Assembly (NCBI RefSeq): GCF_000714715.1
Contig: NZ_JMFO01000003.1
Coordinates: forward strand, 62,001 to 126,000
DNA: 64,000 bases
Direction of reading: 5' to 3'
From: Candidatus Magnetobacterium casense
Lineage (GTDB): Bacteria > Nitrospirota > Thermodesulfovibrionia > Thermodesulfovibrionales > Magnetobacteriaceae
Position numbers and translations under genes: made by a program
In this document: piece after piece, positions 1-8,271 of the stretch
Layout: every line of letters starts with the position of its first letter
Numbering within the stretch: position 1 is the first letter of the stretch
The notes under the pieces: generated by a model
The model's input: only the letters and a program-made list of their open reading frames with translations
Told to the model about the DNA's origin: nothing
The model's database searches: none

Positions 1-1615
1 TATTCCTCCCGCCGCTTATCTCGCCGCAGGGCGTCCCCCTGAATTTGCCGTTGCAGTCGAAGTCGTACCATCCGGATGTGCCGTATTTTTTCACGTGATT
101 GACGACAACCCCGCGGGGCAGATAGAACTTCACCTGGTTGACCGCGCCGGTCTGGACGCCCGTCAGTGTGAATGACAAAGTGCCCACGGGCAGCTTCGAC
201 CCGGCGTTGCCTGTAGTCAGGCCCAGGCCGCCGAGGTCGGGGGTGGTGACTGAGCTGATGGTGCTGATGTTCACGGATGGATCGGCTGCCACGGTTATGT
301 ACTGTAAGTTGGCCGCGTGGAATGACTCCACGTTACCCTGGAGTCTGTCGGGGGTACCGTCGCCGTTGCCGTCGTAGTTGGGGTCGTTGCCACCGGGGCC
401 TTGCTCCTCCGTGGCTGCGTTAAACGTTGCTGTTACCTCCTTTGCTGCCGACATCGTCAGCGTGCAGGTTGAGGTCGTTCCGGTGCAGTCCCAGCTCCAG
501 CCGGCGAAGGTTGCGTTGTCGCTGGCCGTTGCGGTCAGGGTCACGGATGTGCCTGCGGCGAAGCTGGCCGAGCACGTTGAACCGCAGTTGATCCCGGCGG
601 GTGCGCTCGTGACGGTTCCGTCGCCTGTACCGGAGAGGGAAATGTCAAGCGTATAAGAACCGCCGCTTGAGGTAAACTTCTGGATACGGCTATTTTCATT
701 ATCTGCTATATAGACAACACTACCTGAAGCATTTACCGCTATTCCACGTGGATAACTAAATTGGCCATCACCACTGCCAGAACTGCCCCATTTAGTTATA
801 AAGACACCGTTTGAGGTAAACTTCTGAATACGGTGGTTTTCAGCATCTGCAACGTAGACATTACCAGAACTATCTACCGCTACTCCAAGTGGTAAATCAA
901 ACTGCCCATCACCGCTGCCTTGACTGCCCCACTTGGTCATAAAAGTACCGCTTGACGTAAACTTCTGAATGCGATAGTTGCGATGATCACTGACATAGAC
1001 ATTATCCGAAGCATCTACTGCTATTGCATGTGGGTTATCAAACTGCCCATCACCACTACCTAAGCTGCCCCACTTGGTTATAAAAGTACCGCTTGAGGTA
1101 AATTTCTGGACACGATGATTGCTCTGTTCTACAATGTAGATATTACCCAAACTATCAAATGCTATTCCATGTGGCCAATAAAACTGCCCATCACCGCTGC
1201 CGTTGCTACCCCACTTGGTTATAAAAGTACCGTTTGGGGTAAATTTCTGGATGCGATCATTGTAAGTGTCTGTAACATAGATATTACCCGAACCATCTAT
1301 TGCTACTGCATGGTCATAGTTAAACTGCCCATCTCCACTGCCCCCACTACCCCATGTGGTTATAAAAGTGCCACTTGAAGTAAATTTCTGTATTCGGTTG
1401 TTGTAAGAATCTGCAATGAGGACATTACCTGAAGCATCTATTGCTACTGCACTTGGATGATAAAACTGTCCATCCCCGCTACCAAAACTGCCCCACTTTG
1501 TGACAAAACTATACGTCTCAGTCGCTGACAACGCTGCCACCGACACCAGCACCAGGGCTATTATTAACGTAATCATTTTCGTTGTTGCCAATAACTTTTT
1601 ACTTGCTCTGATCAT
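1..1615 (-). CDS. Secreted NHL-repeat protein, 3' end outside window
   Basis: Partial gene: the reading frame is open from an ATG at 1615 to the left edge, about 538 codons. An AAGGAGAAGAAAAGG ribosome site lies directly upstream. The start encodes a basic N-terminus and hydrophobic signal peptide. At least six NHL repeats follow (repeating KWGS.GSGDGQF, then GNVYVADxxNxRIQKF), predicted to form a beta-propeller. After them come one Cys-containing InlB-like bacterial repeat (GTGxGTVTSAPAGINCG...CTLTM) and a segment resembling the choice-of-anchor U domain (VNISTISSVTTP, then LPVGTLSFTLTG). Family knowledge suggests an extracellular or surface-attached protein; the ligand is unknown. Its N-terminal half parallels the 1133-residue protein at 3.1-6.5 kb, so the two are paralogues. 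Confidence 0.85.
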   Translation of the reverse strand, partial: MIRASKKLLATTKMITLIIALVLVSVAALSATETYSFVTKWGSFGSGDGQFYHPSAVAIDASGNVLIADSYNNRIQKFTSSGTFITTWGSGGSGDGQFNYDHAVAIDGSGNIYVTDTYNDRIQKFTPNGTFITKWGSNGSGDGQFYWPHGIAFDSLGNIYIVEQSNHRVQKFTSSGTFITKWGSLGSGDGQFDNPHAIAVDASDNVYVSDHRNYRIQKFTSSGTFMTKWGSQGSGDGQFDLPLGVAVDSSGNVYVADAENHRIQKFTSNGVFITKWGSSGSGDGQFSYPRGIAVNASGSVVYIADNENSRIQKFTSSGGSYTLDISLSGTGDGTVTSAPAGINCGSTCSASFAAGTSVTLTATASDNATFAGWSWDCTGTTSTCTLTMSAAKEVTATFNAATEEQGPGGNDPNYDGNGDGTPDRLQGNVESFHAANLQYITVAADPSVNISTISSVTTPDLGGLGLTTGNAGSKLPVGTLSFTLTGVQTGAVNQVKFYLPRGVVVNHVKKYGTSGWYDFDCNGKFRGTPCGEISGGRN

Positions 1616-1662
1616 CCTTTTCTTCTCCTTCCAGGTTTACGGTTCATGTTCACGGTAAAAAT

Positions 1663-1808
1663 GTCTGAATCACGCCTGCGACCGTAGGGAGTAAATTTAA
1701 CTCCACGGATTGCACTGATTATCAGGATTAGGTGAAAGGCAGGTCTTAATCGTTTTTCTGTAAATCAATCCTGCATAATCCTCTAATCCGTTTAATCCCG
1801 GTTCAGAC
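1663..1808. repeat. Inverted-end repeat, GTCTGAACC family, copy 1
   Basis: Bounded by GTCTGAATCAC on the left and CCGGTTCAGAC on the right, which are inverted repeats. The inside is rich in TAATCC/GGATTA words. The other copy at 55148-55252 has the same ends and the same kind of interior. No coding capacity is visible. It resembles a small non-autonomous mobile or REP-like element. Confidence 0.6.
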
Positions 1809-1943
1809 AATCTCTTTATCGCCGGAGATCATCACGGTGGGGCGCGCAAAGCCGGACTTGCCGCCTGCCGGTGGATCGGGCAAGAAAGCCCCGCAGGCGG
1901 AACATAAGGTTTATATGCAAGAAGAAAAACTATTAAATATGTG

Positions 1944-2237
1944 TTACATATAAGACTGACTGACTGACTGACTGACTGACTGACTGACTGACTGAGCAAG
2001 AGCCATGCCAGAATTATGGCGCCTCTGCGCTAAATCTTTTTTGCTCATCCCTGTCGGTGACATTATCCCCAATCTACACACCATAATTTTTATATCGGAA
2101 CATGGGGCAATAATCTTTAGCCCGGCAATACCAGATGCAATGGGCGGTATAAAAAAATGGTTCTTTCTTACCTCAAGTGTGTAAATCAACATTGGGTAGT
2201 CCTGCATGAGGCAGAGTTTTTTTGACATTTTGATCAT
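1944..2237 (-). CDS. Doubtful 97-residue open frame ending in GACT repeat
   Basis: An open frame of 97 codons from an ATG at 2237 (a second ATG lies at 2228). The first ~75 residues have ordinary composition with no recognised domain. The last ~20 residues are SVSQ repeats from the GACT microsatellite. There is no convincing ribosome-binding site. It could be a gene remnant whose 3' end was replaced by the repeat, or chance. The rest of 1616-2281 holds only the inverted-end repeat and no other gene that I can see. Confidence 0.2.
   Translation of the reverse strand: MIKMSKKLCLMQDYPMLIYTLEVRKNHFFIPPIASGIAGLKIIAPCSDIKIMVCRLGIMSPTGMSKKDLAQRRHNSGMALAQSVSQSVSQSVSQSYM
1954..1995. repeat. Tetranucleotide GACT tandem repeat (10.5 units)
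   Basis: Forty-two bases of perfect GACT repeat. It lies at the 3' end of a possible minus-strand reading frame, where it encodes repeated SVSQ. Four-base units change the frame with each gain or loss, the classic contingency-locus arrangement, although here only the C-terminus of a doubtful gene would be affected. Confidence 0.95.
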
Positions 2238-2281
2238 TATTTTTATAACATAAAATCAATGGATACGCAATGGAGGAAGCA

Positions 2282-2476
2282 ATGGACAAGAGAAAAGTTG
2301 ATAAGCATCTAAAGCTTGACCCTATCTTACTTGAAAGAGCAAAAAAGATACTGGATACAAAAACGGACAGTGAAACCGTTGAAAAAGCGCTGGGTTACAT
2401 AATAGATGAAGGCCAAATAAGAGAAGCGATTAAGGCAATGAAAGGCATTGGCGGTATTGAAGCTGTTTATGATTAA
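2282..2476 (+). CDS. vapB: VapB-type antitoxin
   Basis: Small protein of about 64 residues. The ATG at 2282 is chosen because GGAGG lies 5 nt upstream; an in-frame ATG at 2270 lacks such a site. The sequence has the ribbon-helix-helix/VapB pattern (hydrophobic start, LLERAKKILDTKTDSETVEKAL helix) and an acidic C-terminal tail ending VYD, the usual toxin-binding end. In the family it represses its own operon and neutralises a PIN-domain RNase. It overlaps the start of a vapC remnant by 8 bp, the normal operon arrangement, but that toxin is truncated, so this is likely an orphan antitoxin. Confidence 0.7.
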   Translation: MDKRKVDKHLKLDPILLERAKKILDTKTDSETVEKALGYIIDEGQIREAIKAMKGIGGIEAVYD

Positions 2477-2783
2477 GGTAATCTACGATACCAATGTTTA
2501 TATAGATTGGGCTGCAAATAAAATAGACGATGATGTACTATTCAGACTGGAATCCAGAAAGTGCGAAACCATAGGAAGTATATGTTATGAAGTTTCATAT
2601 GTCTTAACGAAATCCTCCCGTGATATACCTACTTGTGTGCATATAGTCCTCAACGTTGAAGCCTTTATATATCTATGGTTAGGAATAGTTAAATACGTCT
2701 TACTGCCATCTGGATTTTCTCGCTCCATAGAGATATGTTCCCTTTCTCTGATTATATTGAAACCAAACTTTTCAAACGTATAA
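2469..2783 (+). pseudogene. Truncated PIN-domain toxin (vapC remnant)
   Basis: The frame begins ATG at 2469, overlapping the vapB stop. It encodes the diagnostic PIN start VIYDTNVYIDW with the first catalytic Asp. Only about 39 residues look like PIN domain. From about 2585 the frame runs antisense through hicA, so the later conserved acidic residues of a ~130-residue VapC are absent. The open frame continues to 2783 by chance. I read it as a toxin gene cut off when the convergent hicBA block joined at about 2575-2590. Confidence 0.65.
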
Positions 2784-2824
2784 ATTACTTTCCTTTTCAG
2801 GCAGTCGTTTGGAAACTTTTGCAT
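2585..2824 (-). CDS. hicA: HicA-type mRNA interferase toxin
   Basis: 79 residues, the usual HicA size. The fold signature is visible: LKRKVIYTFEKFGFNIIRERE, then HISMERENPDG, then TIPNHRYIKASTLRTICTQVGISREDF. HicA is a double-stranded-RNA-binding-like fold that cleaves mRNA. The usual catalytic His appears as the His of EHISM. It follows hicB with a few-base stop/start overlap, so the pair is translationally coupled. hicB-before-hicA is the reverse of the classical order but known. The 3' end abuts the truncated vapC. Confidence 0.8.
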   Translation of the reverse strand: MQKFPNDCLKRKVIYTFEKFGFNIIREREHISMERENPDGSKTYLTIPNHRYIKASTLRTICTQVGISREDFVKTYETS

Positions 2825-3048
2825 CAGACCTCGACAAATGCTTCATCTATGAAGGCATCTATCACCTGGTCCTCAACATCAAACACTTCACTGCCAAACG
2901 TTTCTATGTGAAACCTGATAGCAGAGATGACATCAGAGACAGCATCATCGTAAGTATCACCCTGTCCAACCACAGTGCCCTTAATCCCTAAAGGATATGC
3001 AACGTAACCATCATCATGTCTCTCCACAATAATCTTGTACTGTTTCAT
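2824..3048 (-). CDS. hicB: HicB-type antitoxin
   Basis: 74 residues. The start KQYKIIVERHDDGYVAYPLGIKGTVVGQGDTYDDAVSDVISAI matches the partially degraded RNase H-like fold of HicB (YxVxIExxDGGYxAxxPxL..GDTxEEA). No separate DNA-binding helix-turn-helix or RHH tail is evident, so it belongs to the short HicB class. GGAG lies about 8 nt before the ATG. It is expected to bind and inhibit HicA; autoregulation cannot be judged. Confidence 0.8.
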   Translation of the reverse strand: MKQYKIIVERHDDGYVAYPLGIKGTVVGQGDTYDDAVSDVISAIRFHIETFGSEVFDVEDQVIDAFIDEAFVEV

Positions 3049-3082
3049 TTGATATCTCCATCAATACTCAATCTGAATTCGC

Positions 3083-6000
3083 CTAATCCAGTGGGATGAC
3101 GTTCCAACTGTTGTCGGGCAGGATTGCCGGTGAACCACCGCCTTTGATCGTCAGGCCGTCCATGAGCCAGATGTAGAATTCCCCGGTAGCGGTGTTTCTT
3201 AGGCAGACATCGCTTTTACCGTCACCGTTGAAGTCTCCGACGGTCTTTATTTGCCAGTTGGCGTCGGTTAGTTGTGTGACCTGTCCGCTGGATGATACCG
3301 TTGCAGCATCCATGAGCCAGAGAGCAAAGACTCCGGTTGAGGTGTTTTGCCATAACAGATCGCTCTTACCATCGCCGTTGAAGTCTCCGATAGCCTTTAT
3401 TTGCCAGTTGGCGTCGGCCACCGTGGCCGGAGACGCACTTTGTGAGATGTTCAGACCATCCATGAGCCAAACAGATAACATCCCGGTGGAGGTGTTTTGC
3501 CAGATAATGTCAGTCTTGCCATCGCCGTTGAAATCCCCGATGCCCTTTATCTGCCAGTTGGTATCGCCCACCGTGGCCGGGGAACCACCCGACGATATGA
3601 GGGCGCCATCCATGAACCATATGTAGGTCATCCCCGTGGCGGTGTTGTACCACAGGACGTCGCTCTTGCCGTCGCCATTGAAGTCTCCGATGTGCCGTAT
3701 CTGCCACACCTGAGACCGGACAACGGCAGACAAACCGGTCGATACTATATTATCGCTGTCCATCAGCCAGATGTATATGCCGCCATTGGAAGTGTTCTGC
3801 CAGATAACGTCAGCCTTGCCATCGGCGTTGAAATCCCCGATGCCTTTTATCTGCCATTTGGTATCAGACATGGCCCCGGACGAACGTCCCAGAGAGATGG
3901 CGGCATCGCGCATGAACCATATGTAGGTCATCCCTGATGCGGAGTTGTAAAACAAGAGATCGCTCTTGCCGTCCCCGTTGAAGTCCATCTTTGGCGGTCG
4001 GGTGGGGATGAGTGTAAAGTCTGCCGTCACTGCCCTGTCGCTGTTGAGCGTGACGGTACACTGGGTGGCAGAGACGGTGTCGCAACCGCTCCATCCGGTG
4101 AAGGTAGAGCCGGTTGACGGGATTGCCGTCAGCGTAACGACGGTACCTGTGGCATATGCGGCAGCACCAAAGTTCCCGTTCCACACGATTGTACCGGATG
4201 AGGGTGTAACGGAGCCAGTGCCGGTACCGGTTTTTGTCACGGACAGGATGTTCTCCTGCAGAGGCAGCATAAAGGTCGCCCTAACACCCCTTGCCGTGGC
4301 GTTCATCGTGACGGTACACTGGTTTGCAGAGACGGTGTCACAGCCGCTCCATCCGGTGAAGGTAGAGCCGGTTGCCGGTGTTGCCGTCAGCACAACGATG
4401 GTGCCGGGGGCATAGGTAGCGATGCCGGTGTTGCCGGTCCATGTCAGGGTGCCCAATGAGGCCGTAACGGTACCGGTGCCGGTGCCAATCTTTGTCACAT
4501 TCAGGGTATAGTTCTGAGATGTAAAGGTAGCGGTCACGTTTTTTGCTGCATTCATCGTGACGGTACACTGGTTGGCAGAGACGGAGTCGCAGCCGGTCCA
4601 GGAAGAAAATGCAAAGCCTGTTGCCGGTGTTGCCGTCAACGTAACGACAGTACCAGATGTATAGGTTGCAGTGCCGGTGTTGCCGTTCCATGTCAGGGTG
4701 CCCGATGAGGCCATCACGGTACCGGTGCCGAGCATTGTGACGGTCAGGGTGTTGCCTTGTTGAGGTGCAAAGGTAGCGGTTACGTTTTTATCTGCATTCA
4801 TCGTGACGGTACACTGGTTGGCAGAGACGGTGTCACAGCCAGTCCAGGAGGAAAATACGGAACCTGTTGCCGGTGTTGCCGTCAACGTAACGACAGTACC
4901 AGATGTGTAGGTTGCAGTGCCGGTATTGCCGTTCCAAGTCAGGGTGCCCGATGAGGCCGTTACGGTACCGGTGCCGGTGCCGAGCATTGCAACGGTCAGG
5001 GTGTTGCCTTGTTGAGGTGCAAAGGTAGCGGTTACGTTTTTATCTGCATTCATCGTGACGGTACACTGGTTTGCAGAGACGGTGTCACAGCCAGTCCAGG
5101 AGGAAAATACGGAACCTGTTGCCGGTGTTGCCGTCAACGTAACAACGGTGCCAGGGGTATAGGTTGCAGTGCCGGTGTTGCCGCTCCAGGTCAGAGTGCC
5201 CGATGAGGCTGTAACCGTACCTGTGCCGGTGCCGGCAAGAGTGACGTTGAGTTTGTTTACTTGATAAGTCATGGATATCACACCGGATATGCTGCTGACA
5301 ATTGTCCCATTAGTGGACATAATTCTATAATAGTAAGTGGAACCGTTTTTAAGTCCGATATGATCATATGAAGTATTATTTGTACTAAAAGCCCCAAAGT
5401 TGTTTGTTCCACTTATTGAGGCCAAATTCTCACCCCAGTAAATTACATACGTACTTGCACCTGCTACGGAGTTCCAGTTAAGGCGAAACCCGTCATCGAT
5501 CTGTGTTATAGCAAAACCCATTGGAATAGGAAGCGTAACGACTGATGTGGTAAACTTCTGGATGCGATTGTTGTTTTCATCAGCAACATATATGTCTCCG
5601 AATGCGTCTGCGGCAATACCGGCAGCACTGTCAAACTGGCCGTCCTCAAGACCTGCGCTACCCCATTTGGCAAGAAACGTGCCGGTTGAGTTAAACTGCT
5701 GGATGCGGTTATTGCCATAGTCGGCGACGTAGACGTTGCCCACCCTATCGACAGTTACTCCGTAGGGTGCGTTAAAATTGCCATCCGTTGCGCTATTGTC
5801 ACCCCACTTGGTTATAAATGTGCCGGTTGAGTTAAACTTCTGGATGCGGCTGTTGTCATGGTCAACAACATAGACATTGCCACCCGTATCAACGGCAATA
5901 CCCTTTGGGGTACTGAATTGGCCATCGCCACTGCCAGTGCTGCCCCATACATCCAAAAATCCTCCTGTTGCATTGAACTTTTGAACCCTGTTGTTGCCGG

Positions 6001-6484
6001 TGTCTGTGACATAGACGGCTGATGGAGTAGTGCCAACACCTTCGACTGCGATCCTGTGAGGGCTTGAAAATTGGCCGATGCCGGTGCCAGAACTGCCCCA
6101 CGTTGTTATAAACGTACCGGTTGAACTAAACACCTGGATACGGTCGTTGCCCGTGTCAGCAACGTAGACATTACCCGCTCCATCTGTAGCTATCCCAAAG
6201 GGCGAGGAGAATTGACCATTGCCGGTACCGGAGCTACCCCAGGAGGATATAAATTGGCCATCCTTTGTGAACTTCTGGATACGGTGGTTGTTCTGGTCAA
6301 CGACATAGACGTTACCCATTATGTCAGCGGCTACGTCTATGGGGGCTGCAAACTGGGCATCTTTATTGCCGCTGCCACCCCACTTCGTATAAAACGTATA
6401 CGTCCCTGCGGCTGCGGTGCCAGCCAGGAAAAACGAAATCATAATAAAAGTCGCTATTGCATTAAACATCGCCTTATTTCGCAT
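3083..6484 (-). CDS. Secreted NHL / bacterial-repeat / FG-GAP protein
   Basis: About 1133 residues. The start is placed at the ATG at 6484 because AGGAGG lies 12 nt upstream; an ATG at 6514 would put that site inside the gene. A signal peptide ends near TAAAG. Domains in order: seven or so NHL repeats (beta-propeller); a fibronectin-III-like segment; five InlB-like bacterial repeats (each ending CTVTMN...VTATF, with a conserved Cys pair); six FG-GAP/VCBS units carrying DFNGDGKSD calcium-binding loops. This is an adhesin-like, calcium-stabilised extracellular architecture. No membrane anchor or sorting signal is visible at the C-terminus. Paralogue of the gene at the left edge. Function unknown. 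Confidence 0.88.
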   Translation of the reverse strand: MRNKAMFNAIATFIMISFFLAGTAAAGTYTFYTKWGGSGNKDAQFAAPIDVAADIMGNVYVVDQNNHRIQKFTKDGQFISSWGSSGTGNGQFSSPFGIATDGAGNVYVADTGNDRIQVFSSTGTFITTWGSSGTGIGQFSSPHRIAVEGVGTTPSAVYVTDTGNNRVQKFNATGGFLDVWGSTGSGDGQFSTPKGIAVDTGGNVYVVDHDNSRIQKFNSTGTFITKWGDNSATDGNFNAPYGVTVDRVGNVYVADYGNNRIQQFNSTGTFLAKWGSAGLEDGQFDSAAGIAADAFGDIYVADENNNRIQKFTTSVVTLPIPMGFAITQIDDGFRLNWNSVAGASTYVIYWGENLASISGTNNFGAFSTNNTSYDHIGLKNGSTYYYRIMSTNGTIVSSISGVISMTYQVNKLNVTLAGTGTGTVTASSGTLTWSGNTGTATYTPGTVVTLTATPATGSVFSSWTGCDTVSANQCTVTMNADKNVTATFAPQQGNTLTVAMLGTGTGTVTASSGTLTWNGNTGTATYTSGTVVTLTATPATGSVFSSWTGCDTVSANQCTVTMNADKNVTATFAPQQGNTLTVTMLGTGTVMASSGTLTWNGNTGTATYTSGTVVTLTATPATGFAFSSWTGCDSVSANQCTVTMNAAKNVTATFTSQNYTLNVTKIGTGTGTVTASLGTLTWTGNTGIATYAPGTIVVLTATPATGSTFTGWSGCDTVSANQCTVTMNATARGVRATFMLPLQENILSVTKTGTGTGSVTPSSGTIVWNGNFGAAAYATGTVVTLTAIPSTGSTFTGWSGCDTVSATQCTVTLNSDRAVTADFTLIPTRPPKMDFNGDGKSDLLFYNSASGMTYIWFMRDAAISLGRSSGAMSDTKWQIKGIGDFNADGKADVIWQNTSNGGIYIWLMDSDNIVSTGLSAVVRSQVWQIRHIGDFNGDGKSDVLWYNTATGMTYIWFMDGALISSGGSPATVGDTNWQIKGIGDFNGDGKTDIIWQNTSTGMLSVWLMDGLNISQSASPATVADANWQIKAIGDFNGDGKSDLLWQNTSTGVFALWLMDAATVSSSGQVTQLTDANWQIKTVGDFNGDGKSDVCLRNTATGEFYIWLMDGLTIKGGGSPAILPDNSWNVIPLD
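4737..5240. repeat. Two near-identical 252 bp intragenic tandem units
   Basis: Within the bacterial-repeat part of the NHL/FG-GAP gene, two adjacent 252 bp units (84 codons) are almost identical at DNA level; a third neighbour is 246 bp, lacking two Gly-Thr codons. The DNA identity is higher than the protein repeat requires, implying recent duplication or gene conversion. Confidence 0.8.
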
Positions 6485-6561
6485 AACAGGTACAAACCTC
6501 CTTAATAATATCATGTCTGTTTATATGATTTTATAGTGGCACAGGTTTTCTCTGTACCACG

Positions 6562-6993
6562 CTATTCCTTCTTTCTTTCCAGGTAAATGGTCTCAATATC
6601 GACCTTAAACTGCCGTGCTATATCGAGGATTTCTTCAATCCTGTCATCGAGGTCCTTATCGTGTTCTGAAGAGTTCCGGCATTTCAGGGATTCCCCCAAC
6701 GCCTCAAGTTTTTTCTTGCACCTCTTGCCAAGTTCAGTGACGGCATCCATTTCAGCAAAGAATCTCCCCAACAACTCCCAGGCAACCCCCCTGTCACACC
6801 TGAAGGCTATTCTTATCGCTATAATATTTTCCTTGACAAACTCAATGAACTTGTACAGAGTCAACTCCTCCAGGGTCTCAGGTTTTATGCTATTGATGTA
6901 TGCCTCTATGCCCTGGGTGCCATCAAAGTCCTTGAGCAATGGCACCAGCGTAGATGTTATGATATCCCTTGTAAGTTCCTCTGTGGTCTTCAC
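6562..6993 (-). CDS. Hypothetical protein, helical, 143 aa
   Basis: No family recognised. It is a soluble, highly charged, mostly helical protein without signal peptide or membrane segment. It has two acidic/basic helical stretches around LGKRCKKKLEALGESL and DLDDRIEEILDIARQF and a KK-rich C-terminus. It is transcribed in the same direction as the preceding mlaA-like gene, 31 bp after its stop, so the two may be co-transcribed. Coding is supported by length, position and codon use. Confidence 0.6.
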   Translation of the reverse strand: MKTTEELTRDIITSTLVPLLKDFDGTQGIEAYINSIKPETLEELTLYKFIEFVKENIIAIRIAFRCDRGVAWELLGRFFAEMDAVTELGKRCKKKLEALGESLKCRNSSEHDKDLDDRIEEILDIARQFKVDIETIYLERKKE

Positions 6994-7024
6994 GGTTTAT
7001 AAGACTATATGTGCATCTGCCGAC

Positions 7025-7792
7025 TTATTTGCTCTCCTGCCTGACCAGGTTGTTACGGTACTGGATGTAGGCATCGCGCAGGGCAATGTAGGGGTCAACG
7101 GCAGAAGTCTTTATGTCCTCGTAATCTCCTATATGCAGGGAGGTTTTGTTAAAATACCTGTAGGCGTTCAGTGAAAGAGAGCCTTCCAGGCTGCCGACAT
7201 AGCTGATTGGGCTAAGGGCCTGGTCGCCGGCGTAGCCAAAGGAATCCCGCAGGGTCATTGGGCCAAGAAACGGCCAGACTATATAAAATCCGTGACCAAT
7301 CCCGTAGGAGCCAAGCGTCTGTCCTATGTCTTTCCTGTTTGCCTCCAGGTTGAAGTTAGCCGCTGCCACATCGCCCAGGCCAAAGACCCCCAGAGTCGTG
7401 TTTATCCCAAAGCGTGCCAGTTCAATCCCAGCATCCTCAAGCTTAAGCTGCAGCAGCGAACTGACAAACCGTATAGGCATTAACAAGTTGTGAAAGAAGT
7501 TGCTTATGAGGCCACGTTCAGGTTCGTCGATAAACGCATTGTATGGGCCACTTAATGGTTTTATCAGCCAAAAATAGACCTTATCGTTAAACTCAAACAT
7601 GATACGGTTTGTAACCTCAAAGGGGTCTGCTATCGTGTTATCGGTTGCTTCGGTGTTATCACCGGAGTCATTATCGGCAGCAACCGGTTTTTTCATGTAA
7701 TCTTCACCCCACGCCTTTACATCACAGTAGAATGCCTCGATGGCAAAAAGCAACACAACGCTGACGACAACCAAAGTAAATTTATTACTCAT
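7025..7792 (-). CDS. mlaA: MlaA/VacJ-family outer-membrane lipid-asymmetry protein
   Basis: 255 residues. The family signature is clear: DPFEVTNRIMFEFNDKVYFWLIKPLSGPYNAF, then RGLISNFFHNL, then FGINTTLGVFGLGDVA and the GHGFYIVWPFLGPMTLRDSFG block. MlaA removes phospholipid from the outer leaflet of the outer membrane and delivers it to MlaC. The N-terminus has a hydrophobic signal; the Cys in FYCDV could be lipidated but the lipobox is poor. No mlaBCDEF genes are in the window. The promoter probably lies in the 460 bp upstream region. Confidence 0.92.
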   Translation of the reverse strand: MSNKFTLVVVSVVLLFAIEAFYCDVKAWGEDYMKKPVAADNDSGDNTEATDNTIADPFEVTNRIMFEFNDKVYFWLIKPLSGPYNAFIDEPERGLISNFFHNLLMPIRFVSSLLQLKLEDAGIELARFGINTTLGVFGLGDVAAANFNLEANRKDIGQTLGSYGIGHGFYIVWPFLGPMTLRDSFGYAGDQALSPISYVGSLEGSLSLNAYRYFNKTSLHIGDYEDIKTSAVDPYIALRDAYIQYRNNLVRQESK

Positions 7793-8271
7793 ACCTAAAA
7801 CTCCTTTTTACTTTTATCTCTTGATGCATATTATCTGCTCTGATTGTATTTTACAAAATTATATGACTATTAGTCAAAAAAAAGCTATTTATCTTGTCAG
7901 ATTATATTAACACTAAAGTGGCATATAATATACATCTGCTGTCATGTTGCAATGATGACAGGCATCTTATTGCACAGGGAAAATTTTTCCTATGTAATAA
8001 GTTGTTAATAACTGTGTACAGAGGTTGCCTTACGCTGATGGGTGTTGTTATTATACAGAGTGCACAAAAATTTATCAGTTGGAAATCTGACTGTCATAGG
8101 GAATATAATTCCTCTTGATGATTAAATACTTTACAGCAAAAACATAAACCTCTTCTTTAAGGTTTGGACGGATCTGCTAAATCCCCTCTGGCAAAATAAT
8201 TGCGATAGGTGCTATACTCCTACCCATAAGAGCTTATAGACATAAAACCACTTTATATGGAGTCTGTGTGT
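7793..8271. other. Intergenic region between divergent genes, no gene seen
   Basis: AT-rich gap of about 480 bp between mlaA (minus) and the LmbE-like gene (plus). A 74-codon open frame at 7894-8118 has no ribosome site or domain and I do not call it. The only structured signal noticed is the possible sigma-54 site listed separately. Confidence 0.6.
8189..8204 (+). promoter_or_regulatory. Possible sigma-54 promoter
   Basis: TGGCAAAATAATTGCG has GG and GC separated by exactly 10 nt, as in -24/-12 promoters (TGGCAC-N5-TTGC), about 70 nt before the LmbE-like start. The CAC part is not matched, so this may be chance. Confidence 0.25.

Noticed and set aside
7894-8118. 74-codon open frame between mlaA and the LmbE-like gene
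   Set aside because: No ribosome site, no domain, AT-rich intergenic composition; likely chance.
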